Notes: generated by a model from the sequence alone, not told the origin. DNA of 64,000 bases from Lachnospiraceae bacterium UBA4364 (GCA_002393955.1 DGSK01000001.1:412356-476355); one strand, 5' to 3'. Counted from the stretch's first letter, positions 34,780 through 43,991 are shown. Translations and numbers: made by a program.

Positions 34780-35334
34780 TTAGCCCGAATTATCTTTATC
34801 CGCAAATATTATTTTCCCGGCCCGTCTGTTGATGTAAGCCTTAAATGCATCCACATCCGTTCCGTCCTTAAACCCCTTTTTGAAAAGCACCTGGCCATGC
34901 TCTATCATCCCCGGCATATTAAGGATCAGTATGTACTCATCCTCTGTCTCATATACCCTTTCTATGGTTCTGTAATTAAAGGAGAAGCCTGTTTCATTAA
35001 CCTTTACATGTATATTATCGGCATTAAACCTAACTATCTCAACGATTACATCACCATGGTCACTCTGCAGCTTCCTGTAATCGATCCACTCCCTGAAGCT
35101 GTACCCGAAGAAGATCATGAAAAAGAAATACAGCGTCAGTACGGCGAAAAGTGAAGCCACGAGCCTGCTCCCCAGAAAAATAATGCTGAGTGCAAAACAG
35201 ACCGCAAACAAAACAGTAAGCACTAATGCAAGTATACGTGTCTGCTTCTGCAACTTACGGTAACAATACCTGAAATACTGGGAATGCAGCTTCCTTGTCA
35301 GGATAAACTTATTCTCATACATCAACTTTGCCAT
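34780..35334 (-). CDS. YcxB-like small membrane protein
   Basis: A 184-residue protein with two adjacent membrane segments at about 36-80 (ILALVLTVLFAVCFALSIIF and LVASLFAVLTLYFFFMIFFG) and a cytoplasmic C-terminal domain with the pattern IVEIVRFNADNIHVKVNETG and YILILNMPGMIEHGQVLFKKGFKDG, as in the YcxB-like family. Function is unknown in the family. It lies 39 bases upstream of the FapA-like gene on the same strand. The ATG has a modest GGAG ribosome site. Confidence 0.65.
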   Translation of the reverse strand: MAKLMYENKFILTRKLHSQYFRYCYRKLQKQTRILALVLTVLFAVCFALSIIFLGSRLVASLFAVLTLYFFFMIFFGYSFREWIDYRKLQSDHGDVIVEIVRFNADNIHVKVNETGFSFNYRTIERVYETEDEYILILNMPGMIEHGQVLFKKGFKDGTDVDAFKAYINRRAGKIIFADKDNSG

Positions 35335-35605
35335 AGCAGATACAAGACTCCAAATATCATTTTACCACAGGTATTATAATGCGGTAAACACAATCTTTTT
35401 ATATTAAACCTAAAGTGCAATTCATTTTCAGCTTCGTATATTCTATCATACTATTTCCCTGCTTTGTGTATATTTCACACATGCGAACCCCCGATCATAC
35501 ACTAAATCCGACCGATTACCCGTCGGTTCCCTTACAGCGTGACTTTAATGAATAATCCGCAGCTTGTTGCAATGCCTGTTCCGCATAGGTAAGCCTATAC
35601 GGTAA

Positions 35606-35635
35606 AAAAGAGACAGGCGTTTAACTGTCTCTTTT
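35606..35635 (-). terminator. Terminator after flgE
   Basis: AAAAGAGACAG pairs with CTGTCTCTTTT around an eight-base loop, with a T run on the minus strand, about 40 bases after the flgE stop. A smaller hairpin, CCGCATAGG/CCTATACGG, follows near 35580-35602. The rest of 35335-35605 shows no gene. Confidence 0.88.
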
Positions 35636-35672
35636 AGCTTAATTATTATATGATCAACCTGCCAAAAGCAGC

Positions 35673-37505
35673 TTATCTCTTCAGGTTAACCAGTTCCTCA
35701 AGCAGCGTATCGGAAACGGTTATGATACGTGAGTTTGCCTGGAAACCACGCTGTGTGGTGATCAGGTCCGTAAACTCACTGGAGAGATCAACGTTTGACA
35801 TTTCCAGAACACCGGTGGACATATAGCCACCGTCTGACGTGATATCAACACCTATGCCGTCAAACTCTCCGGAGTTAAGGGTTGCCTTATACAGGTTATC
35901 TCCCTGCTTCTCAAGACCAGCTGCATTTGAGAAAGAAGCAACTGCTATCTGTCCCAGAAGCTTTGTCTGTCCGTTATCATATGCACCGTAGATCATACCG
36001 TTATTCTGAATGGATACACCTGTCATGGTTCCCAATGCACAGCCGGTACCCTTTCCGTCCGCATCACCTGAAGTTGCTGATGCTGTGGAAGTACCTTCGT
36101 TGTTCAGGTTCTTTGTTGCCGACATATCAATGCTTATTGCCTTTGCAAAAGGATTCTCAGTGCTGGATTCCTTAGGCTCAATGGTAAGGTTGAATGCCGA
36201 TATATTGGTAGATCCGTTAAGTCCGGTAAGGGAACCTGTTGCCTGATTATATCTAACAGATATTGCAGTACCTGCAGGTGTAACGTAACCATCGGTACTA
36301 AGCGTTCCGTCTGCATCAAAAAGATTTACAGTTGTGCTTCCATCCGAATCGGTATAAGTATACTGATTTGCTTTTAACAGTGAACCGATAGTAATGGGAT
36401 TTGATGTAGTGTCATTAGCCTGAACCGTAAGTGAAAGGAAATCCTCGTAATTATCAAATCCGAAAGCCTCCGCATATGCCTTCGCAGCATCTGCTTTGGT
36501 ATAGTTGATAGTCTTGGTCGGATCCTTGGGATCCGGATAGGACAGACCGTTGTATGTGGCATTCTCATCTGAAATCTTTCCGGTAGAAGGATCATAATTG
36601 TTAAAAATATTATTCGGTGTCAAAGTGATTTCCTGTGCCGGAGACCATTTTGAATCCTTATACTTTATCTCACCGTTACCGGGATTTGCCATATCATACC
36701 CATCAAGGAGTGAATATGAAGCAGCCTTTGTTCCGTATGAGTTTGCGCCGGCAGCATTTGATCCTGTATAGACTTTTGCATCGAACTTATCCAATATGGA
36801 TTCATTATTTGCATCAAGGACATCCTTAAGATTCAGGATATAGTTACCCTCTTCGTCCGTTCCGTTCATTCTGAATCTTGCAGTATATGAATAACCCATA
36901 TTGTCATAAAAAGCAAGATTTATGACTTTACCATCACCAAGGACCTGTGAATCAAGCTTATCGATAATACCTGTCATGGTAGCAAGCTCAGTAGCCTTGG
37001 GATCGCTGGTCATATTCTCGGGGGACATGATCTGAAGCTTCTTGACATTATCCTGAACGATCTCGCCTTCATTATTTACAAGCCAGCCCATAACATTGTA
37101 ACCGTTTGAGCTCATAGCCAGGTTACCTACAGCATCAACATAGAAAGATCCGTCTCTTGTAAAGAAGTTTGATGATCCGTCTGAAACAACGAAGAAAGAA
37201 TTGCCCGTTATACGCAGATCGAAAGCATTACCTGTAGTCTGGGTAGATCCCTGCTGGGTAATAGACGTGCTTATAGCCGCAGACTGAACACCAAGACCTA
37301 TCTGCTTTGCATTGGTACCTGCCGTTCCTGTAGCCTCATTAGGGCCGCTGGCTGACTGTGTGGTCTGGTACATCAATTCGGAGAAAGTGATGGACTGGGA
37401 TTTGTATGCTACGGTATTAACATTGGCAATGTTGTTACCGATAACGTCCATCTTGACCTGGTGTGTTTTTAACCCCGCAACACCGGAGTAAAGTGATCTC
37501 ATCAT
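35673..37505 (-). CDS. flgE: Flagellar hook protein FlgE
   Basis: Structural protein of the flagellar hook, exported by the flagellar type III system, 610 residues. The N-terminus MRSLYSGVAGLKTHQVKMDV with IGNNIANVNTVAYKSQ is the rod/hook family signature, and the C-terminus GVLEMSNVDLSSEFTDLITT with RGFQANSRIITVSDTLLEEL is the matching coiled-coil tail. The middle (about 200-480) is a long Thr/Asn/Ser-rich domain, which accounts for the length above the usual 400-450. Start supported by AAGGAGG. It follows flgD after a 161-base spacer containing a sigma-28-type promoter, and is followed by a terminator, so it can be expressed on its own as well as by read-through. Confidence 0.97.
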   Translation of the reverse strand: MMRSLYSGVAGLKTHQVKMDVIGNNIANVNTVAYKSQSITFSELMYQTTQSASGPNEATGTAGTNAKQIGLGVQSAAISTSITQQGSTQTTGNAFDLRITGNSFFVVSDGSSNFFTRDGSFYVDAVGNLAMSSNGYNVMGWLVNNEGEIVQDNVKKLQIMSPENMTSDPKATELATMTGIIDKLDSQVLGDGKVINLAFYDNMGYSYTARFRMNGTDEEGNYILNLKDVLDANNESILDKFDAKVYTGSNAAGANSYGTKAASYSLLDGYDMANPGNGEIKYKDSKWSPAQEITLTPNNIFNNYDPSTGKISDENATYNGLSYPDPKDPTKTINYTKADAAKAYAEAFGFDNYEDFLSLTVQANDTTSNPITIGSLLKANQYTYTDSDGSTTVNLFDADGTLSTDGYVTPAGTAISVRYNQATGSLTGLNGSTNISAFNLTIEPKESSTENPFAKAISIDMSATKNLNNEGTSTASATSGDADGKGTGCALGTMTGVSIQNNGMIYGAYDNGQTKLLGQIAVASFSNAAGLEKQGDNLYKATLNSGEFDGIGVDITSDGGYMSTGVLEMSNVDLSSEFTDLITTQRGFQANSRIITVSDTLLEELVNLKR

Positions 37506-37615
37506 AAGGCATGTCCTCCTTCATCTTTTATATATTGAGGAGGGCCCGTAAATCCTTTTGAACGTTCCTCATCCTTGAGAAACCATCCTCTTTGTCTTAA
37601 AACCTTACAATTATT

Positions 37616-37642
37616 ATATCGGGCTTTTACCCCCAAAGTTTA
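37616..37642 (-). promoter_or_regulatory. Sigma-28 (SigD) type promoter upstream of flgE
   Basis: On the minus strand TAAA (37639-37642) is followed after exactly 15 bases by CCCGATAT (37616-37623), one mismatch from the flagellar sigma factor consensus TAAA-N15-GCCGATAT. It lies about 110 bases upstream of the flgE start codon, in the flgD-flgE spacer. Confidence 0.78.
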
Positions 37643-37666
37643 TATCAGCATTCAAATAAATAGATT

Positions 37667-38725
37667 TTATGGCTGCTCAGCAGATTCTTCATCAGACGGT
37701 GTTGTCTCTGATGTTGTCGATTCTTCGGCAGCTGTAGTTTCTGATGCTGTTTCTGATGCTGTCGATTCCTCTGCAGCTGTAGTTTCCGAAGCTGTTTCCG
37801 ATGCTGTCGATTCTTCTGCAGCTGTAGTTTCTGATGCTGTTTCCGAAGCCGTCTCATTCACTGATGATGCTGCAGTGCTCTCCGATACTGCATCTGCATT
37901 TTCTGAAGTGCCTGTGCTTGTCTCACTGTTCTCAGTTTTTTCCGCAGTTCCGGAAACAGGATCTGCAGCCTCAGCTGCCTCATCCACAGCCGTTTCAATG
38001 ACAGGAACTTCTTCCTGAATCGGGGCTGCCTGCTCTGCTGCCTGTTCTGCCGCAAGCTTCTCCTGCTTAGCCTGCTCGTCAGCAATGATCTTCTGGAGTG
38101 CCTTCCGATACTGGTCTATTCCGTCTGCAAAGCTTTCATCTAAAAAGCCCTTTTCAAAATCATTCATATCATCATACTCTGCCACAACAGCAGATGCCGC
38201 ATTGAAATAATCCTTTGTCATAAGGGAAGGTGCCGGAAGATTCTTTATAGCTGCTATAAGGTCGTCAGCCCTGTCCGAGGCTTCCACATATCTTTCACTT
38301 ACAACAGTCTTCAGATCATTTATAGAATAAAGTGAACCATCGATAGAAAGATAAGCCTTGCCTTCTTCATATGTCACATAGTCCACCACGCCGGATACTT
38401 CATCCGTATTGCCCGCATCATCCTTTACGCTCATGATAACAGTCTTGCCGGTCAGGCTGTCAGCCTTCATGGCATTCATATTGTCACCTATAGCCTGTAC
38501 TTCCGATACCTGTGTGAATGTCGCGTACTGGCTGATCCACTCTGTATTTGACGTAGGCTCAAGGGGATCCTGGTTCTGCATTTCCGCCACAAGCAGTGTA
38601 AGGAAAGCCTCAGAGTCAATCTGTGATTTATCCTTTTCGGAAGCCGAAGCAAGCGACTTGCTGGAAGCATTGCTGTTCTGTACTTTTCCGTCCACTACGG
38701 GTGCAACCAGACCTTTTATATCCAT
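37667..38725 (-). CDS. flgD: Flagellar hook-capping protein FlgD with long C-terminal extension
   Basis: Hook cap that directs FlgE assembly, exported by the flagellar apparatus. The FlgD core is residues 30-150: IDSEAFLTLLVAEMQNQDPL, EWISQYATFTQVSEVQAIGD and SLTGKTVIMSVKDDAGN. After it come two parts not typical of FlgD: a helical domain at about 150-210 (DDLIAAIKNLPAPSLMTKDY, NDFEKGFLDESFADGIDQY) that resembles helical repeats of Gram-positive surface proteins, and an Ala/Glu/Ser/Thr-rich tail (about 215-352) ending in three 15-residue repeats. Total 352 residues against about 130-230 usual. ATG follows AAGGAGGG. Lies 119 bases after fliK. Confidence 0.9.
   Translation of the reverse strand: MDIKGLVAPVVDGKVQNSNASSKSLASASEKDKSQIDSEAFLTLLVAEMQNQDPLEPTSNTEWISQYATFTQVSEVQAIGDNMNAMKADSLTGKTVIMSVKDDAGNTDEVSGVVDYVTYEEGKAYLSIDGSLYSINDLKTVVSERYVEASDRADDLIAAIKNLPAPSLMTKDYFNAASAVVAEYDDMNDFEKGFLDESFADGIDQYRKALQKIIADEQAKQEKLAAEQAAEQAAPIQEEVPVIETAVDEAAEAADPVSGTAEKTENSETSTGTSENADAVSESTAASSVNETASETASETTAAEESTASETASETTAAEESTASETASETTAAEESTTSETTPSDEESAEQP
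37716..37850 (-). repeat. Three tandem 45-base repeats in the 3' end of flgD
   Basis: Units at 37716-37760, 37761-37805 and 37806-37850, differing at only a few positions each. They encode 15-residue units built on SETASETTAAEES. Because 45 is a multiple of three, changes in copy number would alter tail length without breaking the frame. An eroded partial copy may precede them near 37700-37715. Confidence 0.9.
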
Positions 38726-38844
38726 AACTGTCCCTCCTTATGAGCATACTGTTTTATCATTTCTTCATTTTTTTATGCGACACGAGGTAAAAATCCATCG
38801 GCATCTGCGTGCATACACGCACACCCCTGAAAATTTTGCCTGTA

Positions 38845-40323
38845 TCAAACCTTATAATCCATCTTATTGCCATCTGCCTGCATCATCTGTGCGGTAACAG
38901 CATCTGCTTCATCTATATCCTCAGGGATTCCGGCAAAGTCCCCCAGGTCTATCTTTCTGGTAGCACGTCTGAGCCTCTCCTGCTCACTTGCCTCAGCATC
39001 AGACTGACCGTCATTGCCCTGTTCAAGATTCTGCTCAAACGCATGTGATGAAACAGTAACTTCAACAGCATCTATCTTTACGCCCTGTTCCTCAAGGTTC
39101 TGCCTAAGCACCATTATCTGGCTCTCAAGCGCAGCCCTTGCTGCTTCCGTCTCTGTCGAAAACTGTGCCGTGACCACGCCGGACTTGCTCACTAAATTTA
39201 TAGCCACATTACCGAGGCTCGCCGGATGGAGACTCAGTTCCAGGGATGAAAAGTCATCCTTTACCTGAGATTTTATCTTTTCAATAACCTGCTCTGCCAC
39301 TTCAGCTGGATTGCTAAGATATCCCTGGGGTCTTGCTGAAGCTTCTGCCTCTGCCATCCCCGGTTCCTGTACCGCTGTCATATCCGGAGCACTGCCTGCC
39401 ACATTGATATCAGACCGGGCATCATGCCTGTCATCACGCTTTAATGCTCTGTTTTCATCAGCTGATGCATCGCTCCCCTCATCCGGTTCATTATTATCGT
39501 TCTGTGCATTGAGTGCAGCATTTTCAACAGGTACCGTATCCTCCGGAACTCCTGCATCCTGAACCGGACTTCCGGCATCAGCTACATCTTCCGATTTCAC
39601 CATTGTCTGCACATCTTCTGTCCCGGCTGTGATAATGTCCATCAGCTCGCCTGCCTCAGCCGGTTCAATTCCTGCTTCCTCCAGAACTTCTGCCGCCATC
39701 TTATTCAGATTTCCGGCCGTATCCAGTATGTTCTGATCTGTCAGCAGGCTCTCAAGTCCGCCATCACCCATTATATCGGCTGCCAGCATATTCATATTCT
39801 CCGGCATCACAAGATCCGATGTGGAAATTGTAAGGTCTTCACAGGCCTGCATGATCTCAGATACATCTACACCCAGTATTTCCGCAGCCTTTTCAACGAT
39901 CAGGTCAACGGCCTGCATCACTGCTTCTATCTCTTTTTCATCAACAACAGCATCATCTGTACCGGCATCTGTCTCAGCTGCGGATCCGGACCTGCTTTCA
40001 TTCTTTATGGAGTTATCTTCTGATTTGCCGGACTTTGAAACACTTCCTTCTGCCTCAGACTCATTATTCCTGACAGCAGGCTTATCATAGGACGTCTTAT
40101 CAGCAGAAGCACCGGCAGACGAATTGTCACTGTCTCCGCCTGAAAAATTATTTGTGGATGTCCGGATATCCCGGTTCTGAACATTGATCTGACCGGTGGC
40201 ATTTGCGAATGCACTCTTGAAATCTGCCTTCTGACCATCACGTGATGAACCGCTATTCCTGTCCATACCATCCGTAATGACTGAAACCTGCATCTGGCTG
40301 TTAAGATCGCTTATAGATGTCAT
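38845..40323 (-). CDS. fliK: Flagellar hook-length control protein FliK
   Basis: Molecular ruler that sets hook length and switches export specificity. The C-terminal Flg_hook domain is clear: SSLELSLHPASLGNVAINLV, GVVTAQFSTETEAARAALES, and QIMVLRQNLEEQGVKIDAVE, near residues 380-450. The N-terminal 350 residues are long, acidic and low in hydrophobics, as expected of the ruler part. I start it at the ATG at 40323, seven bases after AAGGAG, giving 492 residues; the frame is open 32 codons further but that segment is Arg-rich and unlike FliK. Lies between the MotE-like gene and flgD. Confidence 0.88.
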   Translation of the reverse strand: MTSISDLNSQMQVSVITDGMDRNSGSSRDGQKADFKSAFANATGQINVQNRDIRTSTNNFSGGDSDNSSAGASADKTSYDKPAVRNNESEAEGSVSKSGKSEDNSIKNESRSGSAAETDAGTDDAVVDEKEIEAVMQAVDLIVEKAAEILGVDVSEIMQACEDLTISTSDLVMPENMNMLAADIMGDGGLESLLTDQNILDTAGNLNKMAAEVLEEAGIEPAEAGELMDIITAGTEDVQTMVKSEDVADAGSPVQDAGVPEDTVPVENAALNAQNDNNEPDEGSDASADENRALKRDDRHDARSDINVAGSAPDMTAVQEPGMAEAEASARPQGYLSNPAEVAEQVIEKIKSQVKDDFSSLELSLHPASLGNVAINLVSKSGVVTAQFSTETEAARAALESQIMVLRQNLEEQGVKIDAVEVTVSSHAFEQNLEQGNDGQSDAEASEQERLRRATRKIDLGDFAGIPEDIDEADAVTAQMMQADGNKMDYKV

Positions 40324-40462
40324 AACATTTCTCCTTGGCACATCCCTGCGGTCCATCGTCCGGATGCGGTGATACCGTACAAGTGACCGCTTCCCTGCGG
40401 TCTGCATATCCCGGTTCACAATAGTTATCGTCAGAATACTGCTTTCACTTAACCCCTGATCA

Positions 40463-41320
40463 TTAATCCGGATCCATTATCCTGGTCACCTGAGCAGCCA
40501 TATCAGGATCCATTGCACCCAGTATGGCTCCGCGCTGGGCACTGTTCATAGCCTTAAGTATCTTTCCCACAAGTTCGAGCGAAGATCCCATGGTATTGAA
40601 TATCTCCGCAGCGTCCTTGGGATCCATGGCAGCATAAGCGGCCGCATAATCCGTCACACTGGCATCTACAGCCTCTTTCTTTACTACTTCCTGGTACAGA
40701 TACTGGGCTGTCTCAGGATCCATATCCTCGTAATATTTTCTGTATGCATCAGCACCGGGGCCATTTTCAGCATATACCACTTCCTCATAGAATTCAGTCT
40801 TTATACGCTGGAATTCCGTCTGCTGATCCTCAAAGGTCTTTAACCTGTTAACCTCAGCCTTAAGCTCTTCTATCTGCTGCACATAAGTACCGTTGGCGGT
40901 CTGAGCACTGGTAAGCTCTAGCTCAAGCGCCTGTATCTGTGCCACCGCATCCGCCAGGGATGAGTAGCCGTAATATGCCTCAAGGTCATCTGTTTCCGTA
41001 ACTCCGTCACCGGGAAGCACTTTGTTTATCACAGGCACGTTTCCGATTATCGGGCGCAGTACATTGGAACCAAGCCCGCCTACATCAAGCTTTATCAGAA
41101 TACAGATTATGCCTATCCAGATAAGCACTATGAACAAAGTGACAAGTATCATGGATAATCCGCCGCCGGGGGCATCGTCATCCAGGTCTGCCTCTTTGTC
41201 AGCCAGCTCCCTGGCTCTTTTTTTAGCCTCTTTGCTCTGGGCTTTCTGCTCAGCCTTAAGTTTCTTCTTTTCCTCGGCTAATTTCTTTTTTTCCGCTTTT
41301 ATATCGATTTCCTGTGCCAT
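40463..41320 (-). CDS. MotE/YlxF-like flagellar protein with MgtE N-terminal-type domain
   Basis: A 285-residue membrane protein. Residues 7-46 are a Lys/Glu/Ala coiled coil, a membrane segment follows at about 55-77 (LSMILVTLFIVLIWIGIICI), then a coiled coil near 128-172 and a C-terminal domain with repeats of the MgtE intracellular type: YAAMDPKDAAEIFNTMGSSL and LGAMDPDMAAQVTRIMDPD. This architecture and the place between fliJ and fliK fit the MotE/YlxF family, thought to act with the stator or export apparatus. It starts five bases after fliJ. Confidence 0.8.
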   Translation of the reverse strand: MAQEIDIKAEKKKLAEEKKKLKAEQKAQSKEAKKRARELADKEADLDDDAPGGGLSMILVTLFIVLIWIGIICILIKLDVGGLGSNVLRPIIGNVPVINKVLPGDGVTETDDLEAYYGYSSLADAVAQIQALELELTSAQTANGTYVQQIEELKAEVNRLKTFEDQQTEFQRIKTEFYEEVVYAENGPGADAYRKYYEDMDPETAQYLYQEVVKKEAVDASVTDYAAAYAAMDPKDAAEIFNTMGSSLELVGKILKAMNSAQRGAILGAMDPDMAAQVTRIMDPD

Positions 41321-41325
41321 ATATC

Positions 41326-41781
41326 TTAATCCTGTTCCGCTTTCTTTGCTCCGTATACGTAGCTGGTCAGCTGATCAACCTCTAACGCCTCAGCCGCAGC
41401 TTCTTCACTCATGAATTCCTCAAAAGCATTCTCCTTAAGTTTTTCATGTATCTTTCTTTCCTTGACCGCATCCTCCATCCGGACACGTGCATTCTCAAGA
41501 TTCTTTTGGGCAACCTTCACCTTAAGCTTCTGTTTTTTTATTTCTTCTTTATTATATTTCTGCTCATATTCATTTTCCATGATATGGCGTATATCAAGAT
41601 CGCCGTTCCGAAGTCTCGCAGACTCTGCTTCGAGCTCCACAGCCCTCATATTCAGTGCAGAGAGCTTGTCTTCCTCATCGCTGAGTATCTTTCTGCGCTC
41701 TGCAAAAGCCTGTTTGGCCTGCTCTTCAAAATTTTCCATCAGGTTAAGGATATTCTGAAGCCTGTAATTAAACTTTGCCAT
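41326..41781 (-). CDS. fliJ: Flagellar export chaperone FliJ
   Basis: A 151-residue, almost wholly helical protein (FNYRLQNILNLMENFEEQAK, then long charged heptads) typical of FliJ, the cytoplasmic coiled-coil protein that works with the ATPase FliI in flagellar export. It shares one base with the fliI stop codon (TGATG), which implies translational coupling, and precedes the MotE-like gene by five bases. Confidence 0.9.
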   Translation of the reverse strand: MAKFNYRLQNILNLMENFEEQAKQAFAERRKILSDEEDKLSALNMRAVELEAESARLRNGDLDIRHIMENEYEQKYNKEEIKKQKLKVKVAQKNLENARVRMEDAVKERKIHEKLKENAFEEFMSEEAAAEALEVDQLTSYVYGAKKAEQD

Positions 41782-43088
41782 CAGCTATCTCCGAACAGCT
41801 TTTTCATCATACCCACTGTATCATCAAATTCAAACTTGTCTTCAACATCCTGACAGAGGAAATCATTTACCGCATCTATCTTTGATATAGCATAATCGAT
41901 ACGTGGATTTGATCCCTTCTTGTATGCGCCTATATTTATCAGATCCTCAGAATCATTATAGGTAGCCATGACATTCTTAAGCTCACCTGCAAGCTTCCTG
42001 TGTTCCTTCGTAGTCACCATACTCATGCATCTTGATATGGACTGGAGTACATCTACGGCCGGATAATGGTTTCTGTGCGCAAGCTTCCTGTTGAGCATTA
42101 TATGTCCGTCCAGTATGCTCCTTGCAGTATCGGTTATGGGCTCATTAAAATCATCACCATCCACAAGCACTGCATAAAGTCCCGTAATTGAGCCTTTATC
42201 GCTCTTCCCCGCCCTCTCAAGGAGCTTGGGCATCTCCGAATAAACCGATGGCGGATATCCCCTTGTAACAGGCGGTTCGCCTATGGCAAGCCCTATTTCT
42301 CTCTGTGCCATGGAAAACCGGGTAAGGTTGTCCATCATAAGGAGCACATCTTTTCCCTGGTTCCTGAAATACTCCGCAATGGCAGTAGCAGTCTGAGCCG
42401 CTTTCTTTCTTTCAAGAGCAGGCTTATCGGAAGTAGCTACAACGACCACTGATCTTTTTAAGCCTTCCGCACCAAGGTCTCTTTCAATAAACTCACGTAC
42501 TTCCCTTCCGCGCTCGCCTATAAGCGCTATCACATTAAGTTCTGCTCTGGTATTCCTGGCAAACATACCCATAAGAGTAGACTTGCCCACACCGGATCCG
42601 GCAAATATTCCTATCCTCTGTCCCTTGCCTACGGTGATCAGACCGTCAACAGATTTGACACCCAGAGGAAGAGGTTCATTTATTATCGCCCTGGTCATTG
42701 CATCAGGGCTTGCAGCCTCCAGCGGATACCAGGTCTCACCCACGGGAGTAAAATCACTTACAGGCCTCCCCAGCCCGTCAAGTACCTGCCCCAAAAGAAA
42801 ATCCCCAACCTGTACGGAAAGGGGACGCTCCTCATTTTCAACTATGCAGCCGGAGCCTATCCCTTCAGTCTCTTCATAGGGCATTAGCAGGGTCATGTTT
42901 TTTTTGAATCCCACCACTTCTGACATTATCGTCCGTCCGTCCGTAGTAGTGATCTTGCACATATCCCCCATCTTGGCATCAGGTCCTGCGCTCTCCAGCG
43001 TTAGCCCCACCACATTCACTATCTTACCCAGTTTTCTGTAATATACTCTGCCGGCAGCATCGTATTTATCAAGATTAATCTCTGACAT
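41781..43088 (-). CDS. fliI: Flagellum-specific export ATPase FliI
   Basis: ATPase of the flagellar type III export apparatus, 435 residues, related to the F1 beta subunit. Walker A GIFAGSGVGKSTLMGMFA is near residues 160-177, IALIGERGREVREFIERDLG near 191-210, and Walker B DVLLMMDNLTRFSMAQREIG near 243-262; the start VNVVGLTLESAGPDAKMGDM is the N-terminal beta-barrel. It lies between fliH (26 bases upstream) and fliJ (one-base overlap). Start ATG has only a weak ribosome site. Confidence 0.97.
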   Translation of the reverse strand: MSEINLDKYDAAGRVYYRKLGKIVNVVGLTLESAGPDAKMGDMCKITTTDGRTIMSEVVGFKKNMTLLMPYEETEGIGSGCIVENEERPLSVQVGDFLLGQVLDGLGRPVSDFTPVGETWYPLEAASPDAMTRAIINEPLPLGVKSVDGLITVGKGQRIGIFAGSGVGKSTLMGMFARNTRAELNVIALIGERGREVREFIERDLGAEGLKRSVVVVATSDKPALERKKAAQTATAIAEYFRNQGKDVLLMMDNLTRFSMAQREIGLAIGEPPVTRGYPPSVYSEMPKLLERAGKSDKGSITGLYAVLVDGDDFNEPITDTARSILDGHIMLNRKLAHRNHYPAVDVLQSISRCMSMVTTKEHRKLAGELKNVMATYNDSEDLINIGAYKKGSNPRIDYAISKIDAVNDFLCQDVEDKFEFDDTVGMMKKLFGDS

Positions 43089-43114
43089 CTTTATCTACAT
43101 CTCTATATACAGCT

Positions 43115-43966
43115 TTACGGCTCATAACTTAATATTCGAAGCTGCTTTTCCAAAAGATCCATCTGTGTACCCAGGCCGCAGTCCCATATTCCGCCGTCTG
43201 ATTCTATAAGGCAGTCGTTAGGTTTCAGGGTAGCATCCTCTATCACCTCAAAACGGTCCGGCATGATACCGGTTCCCTTGGCAATATTCTCTTTTATCAG
43301 CTGGACGTTCACATAGTCCGCCGCAGATACGTGAACAATATAATTTCTGCTCCCGTCCAGATTGGTTAGCACTCTTTTTAAAAGATAAGCAATGGTATCC
43401 TTATCATCTTCCAGCCTGACGCCGGTAACCTTTGCAAAAATATCGCTCAGCTTATCTATCAGCAGAGGCTCAAGTGCCCTGCTCTTTTCTTCATACTCTT
43501 TCTGAAGTCTCTGCCGTTCTTTCTCAAGTTCTGACTGCAGCTTTTCGTACTTTTCAAGTCCGGCTCTCTCGCCCTCCAGCCGTCCGGCTTCAAAGCCTTC
43601 GGCATGCCCCTTCTGCCTTGCGTCTTCTGTCACTGATTCCGCCTCTTTCTTTGCATCCTCAATGATGGCTTCCGCATTTTCCTTTGCTTCTTCTATCATC
43701 GCCTGGGCCTGAGCCGCCGAAAGAGCGCTGTTCTCGTGTATTACAGAACTGCTTTCTTCATCTTCCTCCCTGTCGGAAACAAGCCGCTCCACCATCTCTG
43801 CATCAAGGCCTTCGGAAAAGCCTTCCTCTATGGCTTCCGGCTCTTCGTCCTGCATATGGGCAGCCAGTTCTTCAAGCCGCTTCGCAATCCGGTCGTTGGC
43901 ATCTATCTTGACTACCTTGGCATCGCTCAGCTTTACATTATATCCCTTGACAAAATTCGCTGACAA
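43115..43966 (-). CDS. fliH: Flagellar assembly protein FliH
   Basis: Regulator of FliI in flagellar export, 283 residues. A long acidic helical middle with the Ala/Glu-rich QAQAMIEEAKENAEAIIEDA stretch and the GxxxG-type segment AEGFEAGRLEGERAGLEKYE leads to the conserved C-terminal domain (LLIDKLSDIFAKVTGVRLED, VIEDATLKPNDCLIESDGGI). The start is a TTG at 43966 with AGAGGATT upstream; a non-ATG start may lower expression. Between fliG and fliI, with 25 and 26-base spacers. Confidence 0.9.
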   Translation of the reverse strand: MSANFVKGYNVKLSDAKVVKIDANDRIAKRLEELAAHMQDEEPEAIEEGFSEGLDAEMVERLVSDREEDEESSSVIHENSALSAAQAQAMIEEAKENAEAIIEDAKKEAESVTEDARQKGHAEGFEAGRLEGERAGLEKYEKLQSELEKERQRLQKEYEEKSRALEPLLIDKLSDIFAKVTGVRLEDDKDTIAYLLKRVLTNLDGSRNYIVHVSAADYVNVQLIKENIAKGTGIMPDRFEVIEDATLKPNDCLIESDGGIWDCGLGTQMDLLEKQLRILSYEP

Positions 43967-43991
43967 AATAATCCTCTACACTCCTGCAACA

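Noticed and set aside
31568..35334. Mobile element or prophage island after the flagellar genes
   Set aside because: No integrase, transposase, terminal repeats or tRNA target is present and codon use looks like that of the neighbours.
37716..37850. CRISPR-like array
   Set aside because: The 45-base units are contiguous without spacers, lie inside flgD and encode in-frame peptide repeats.
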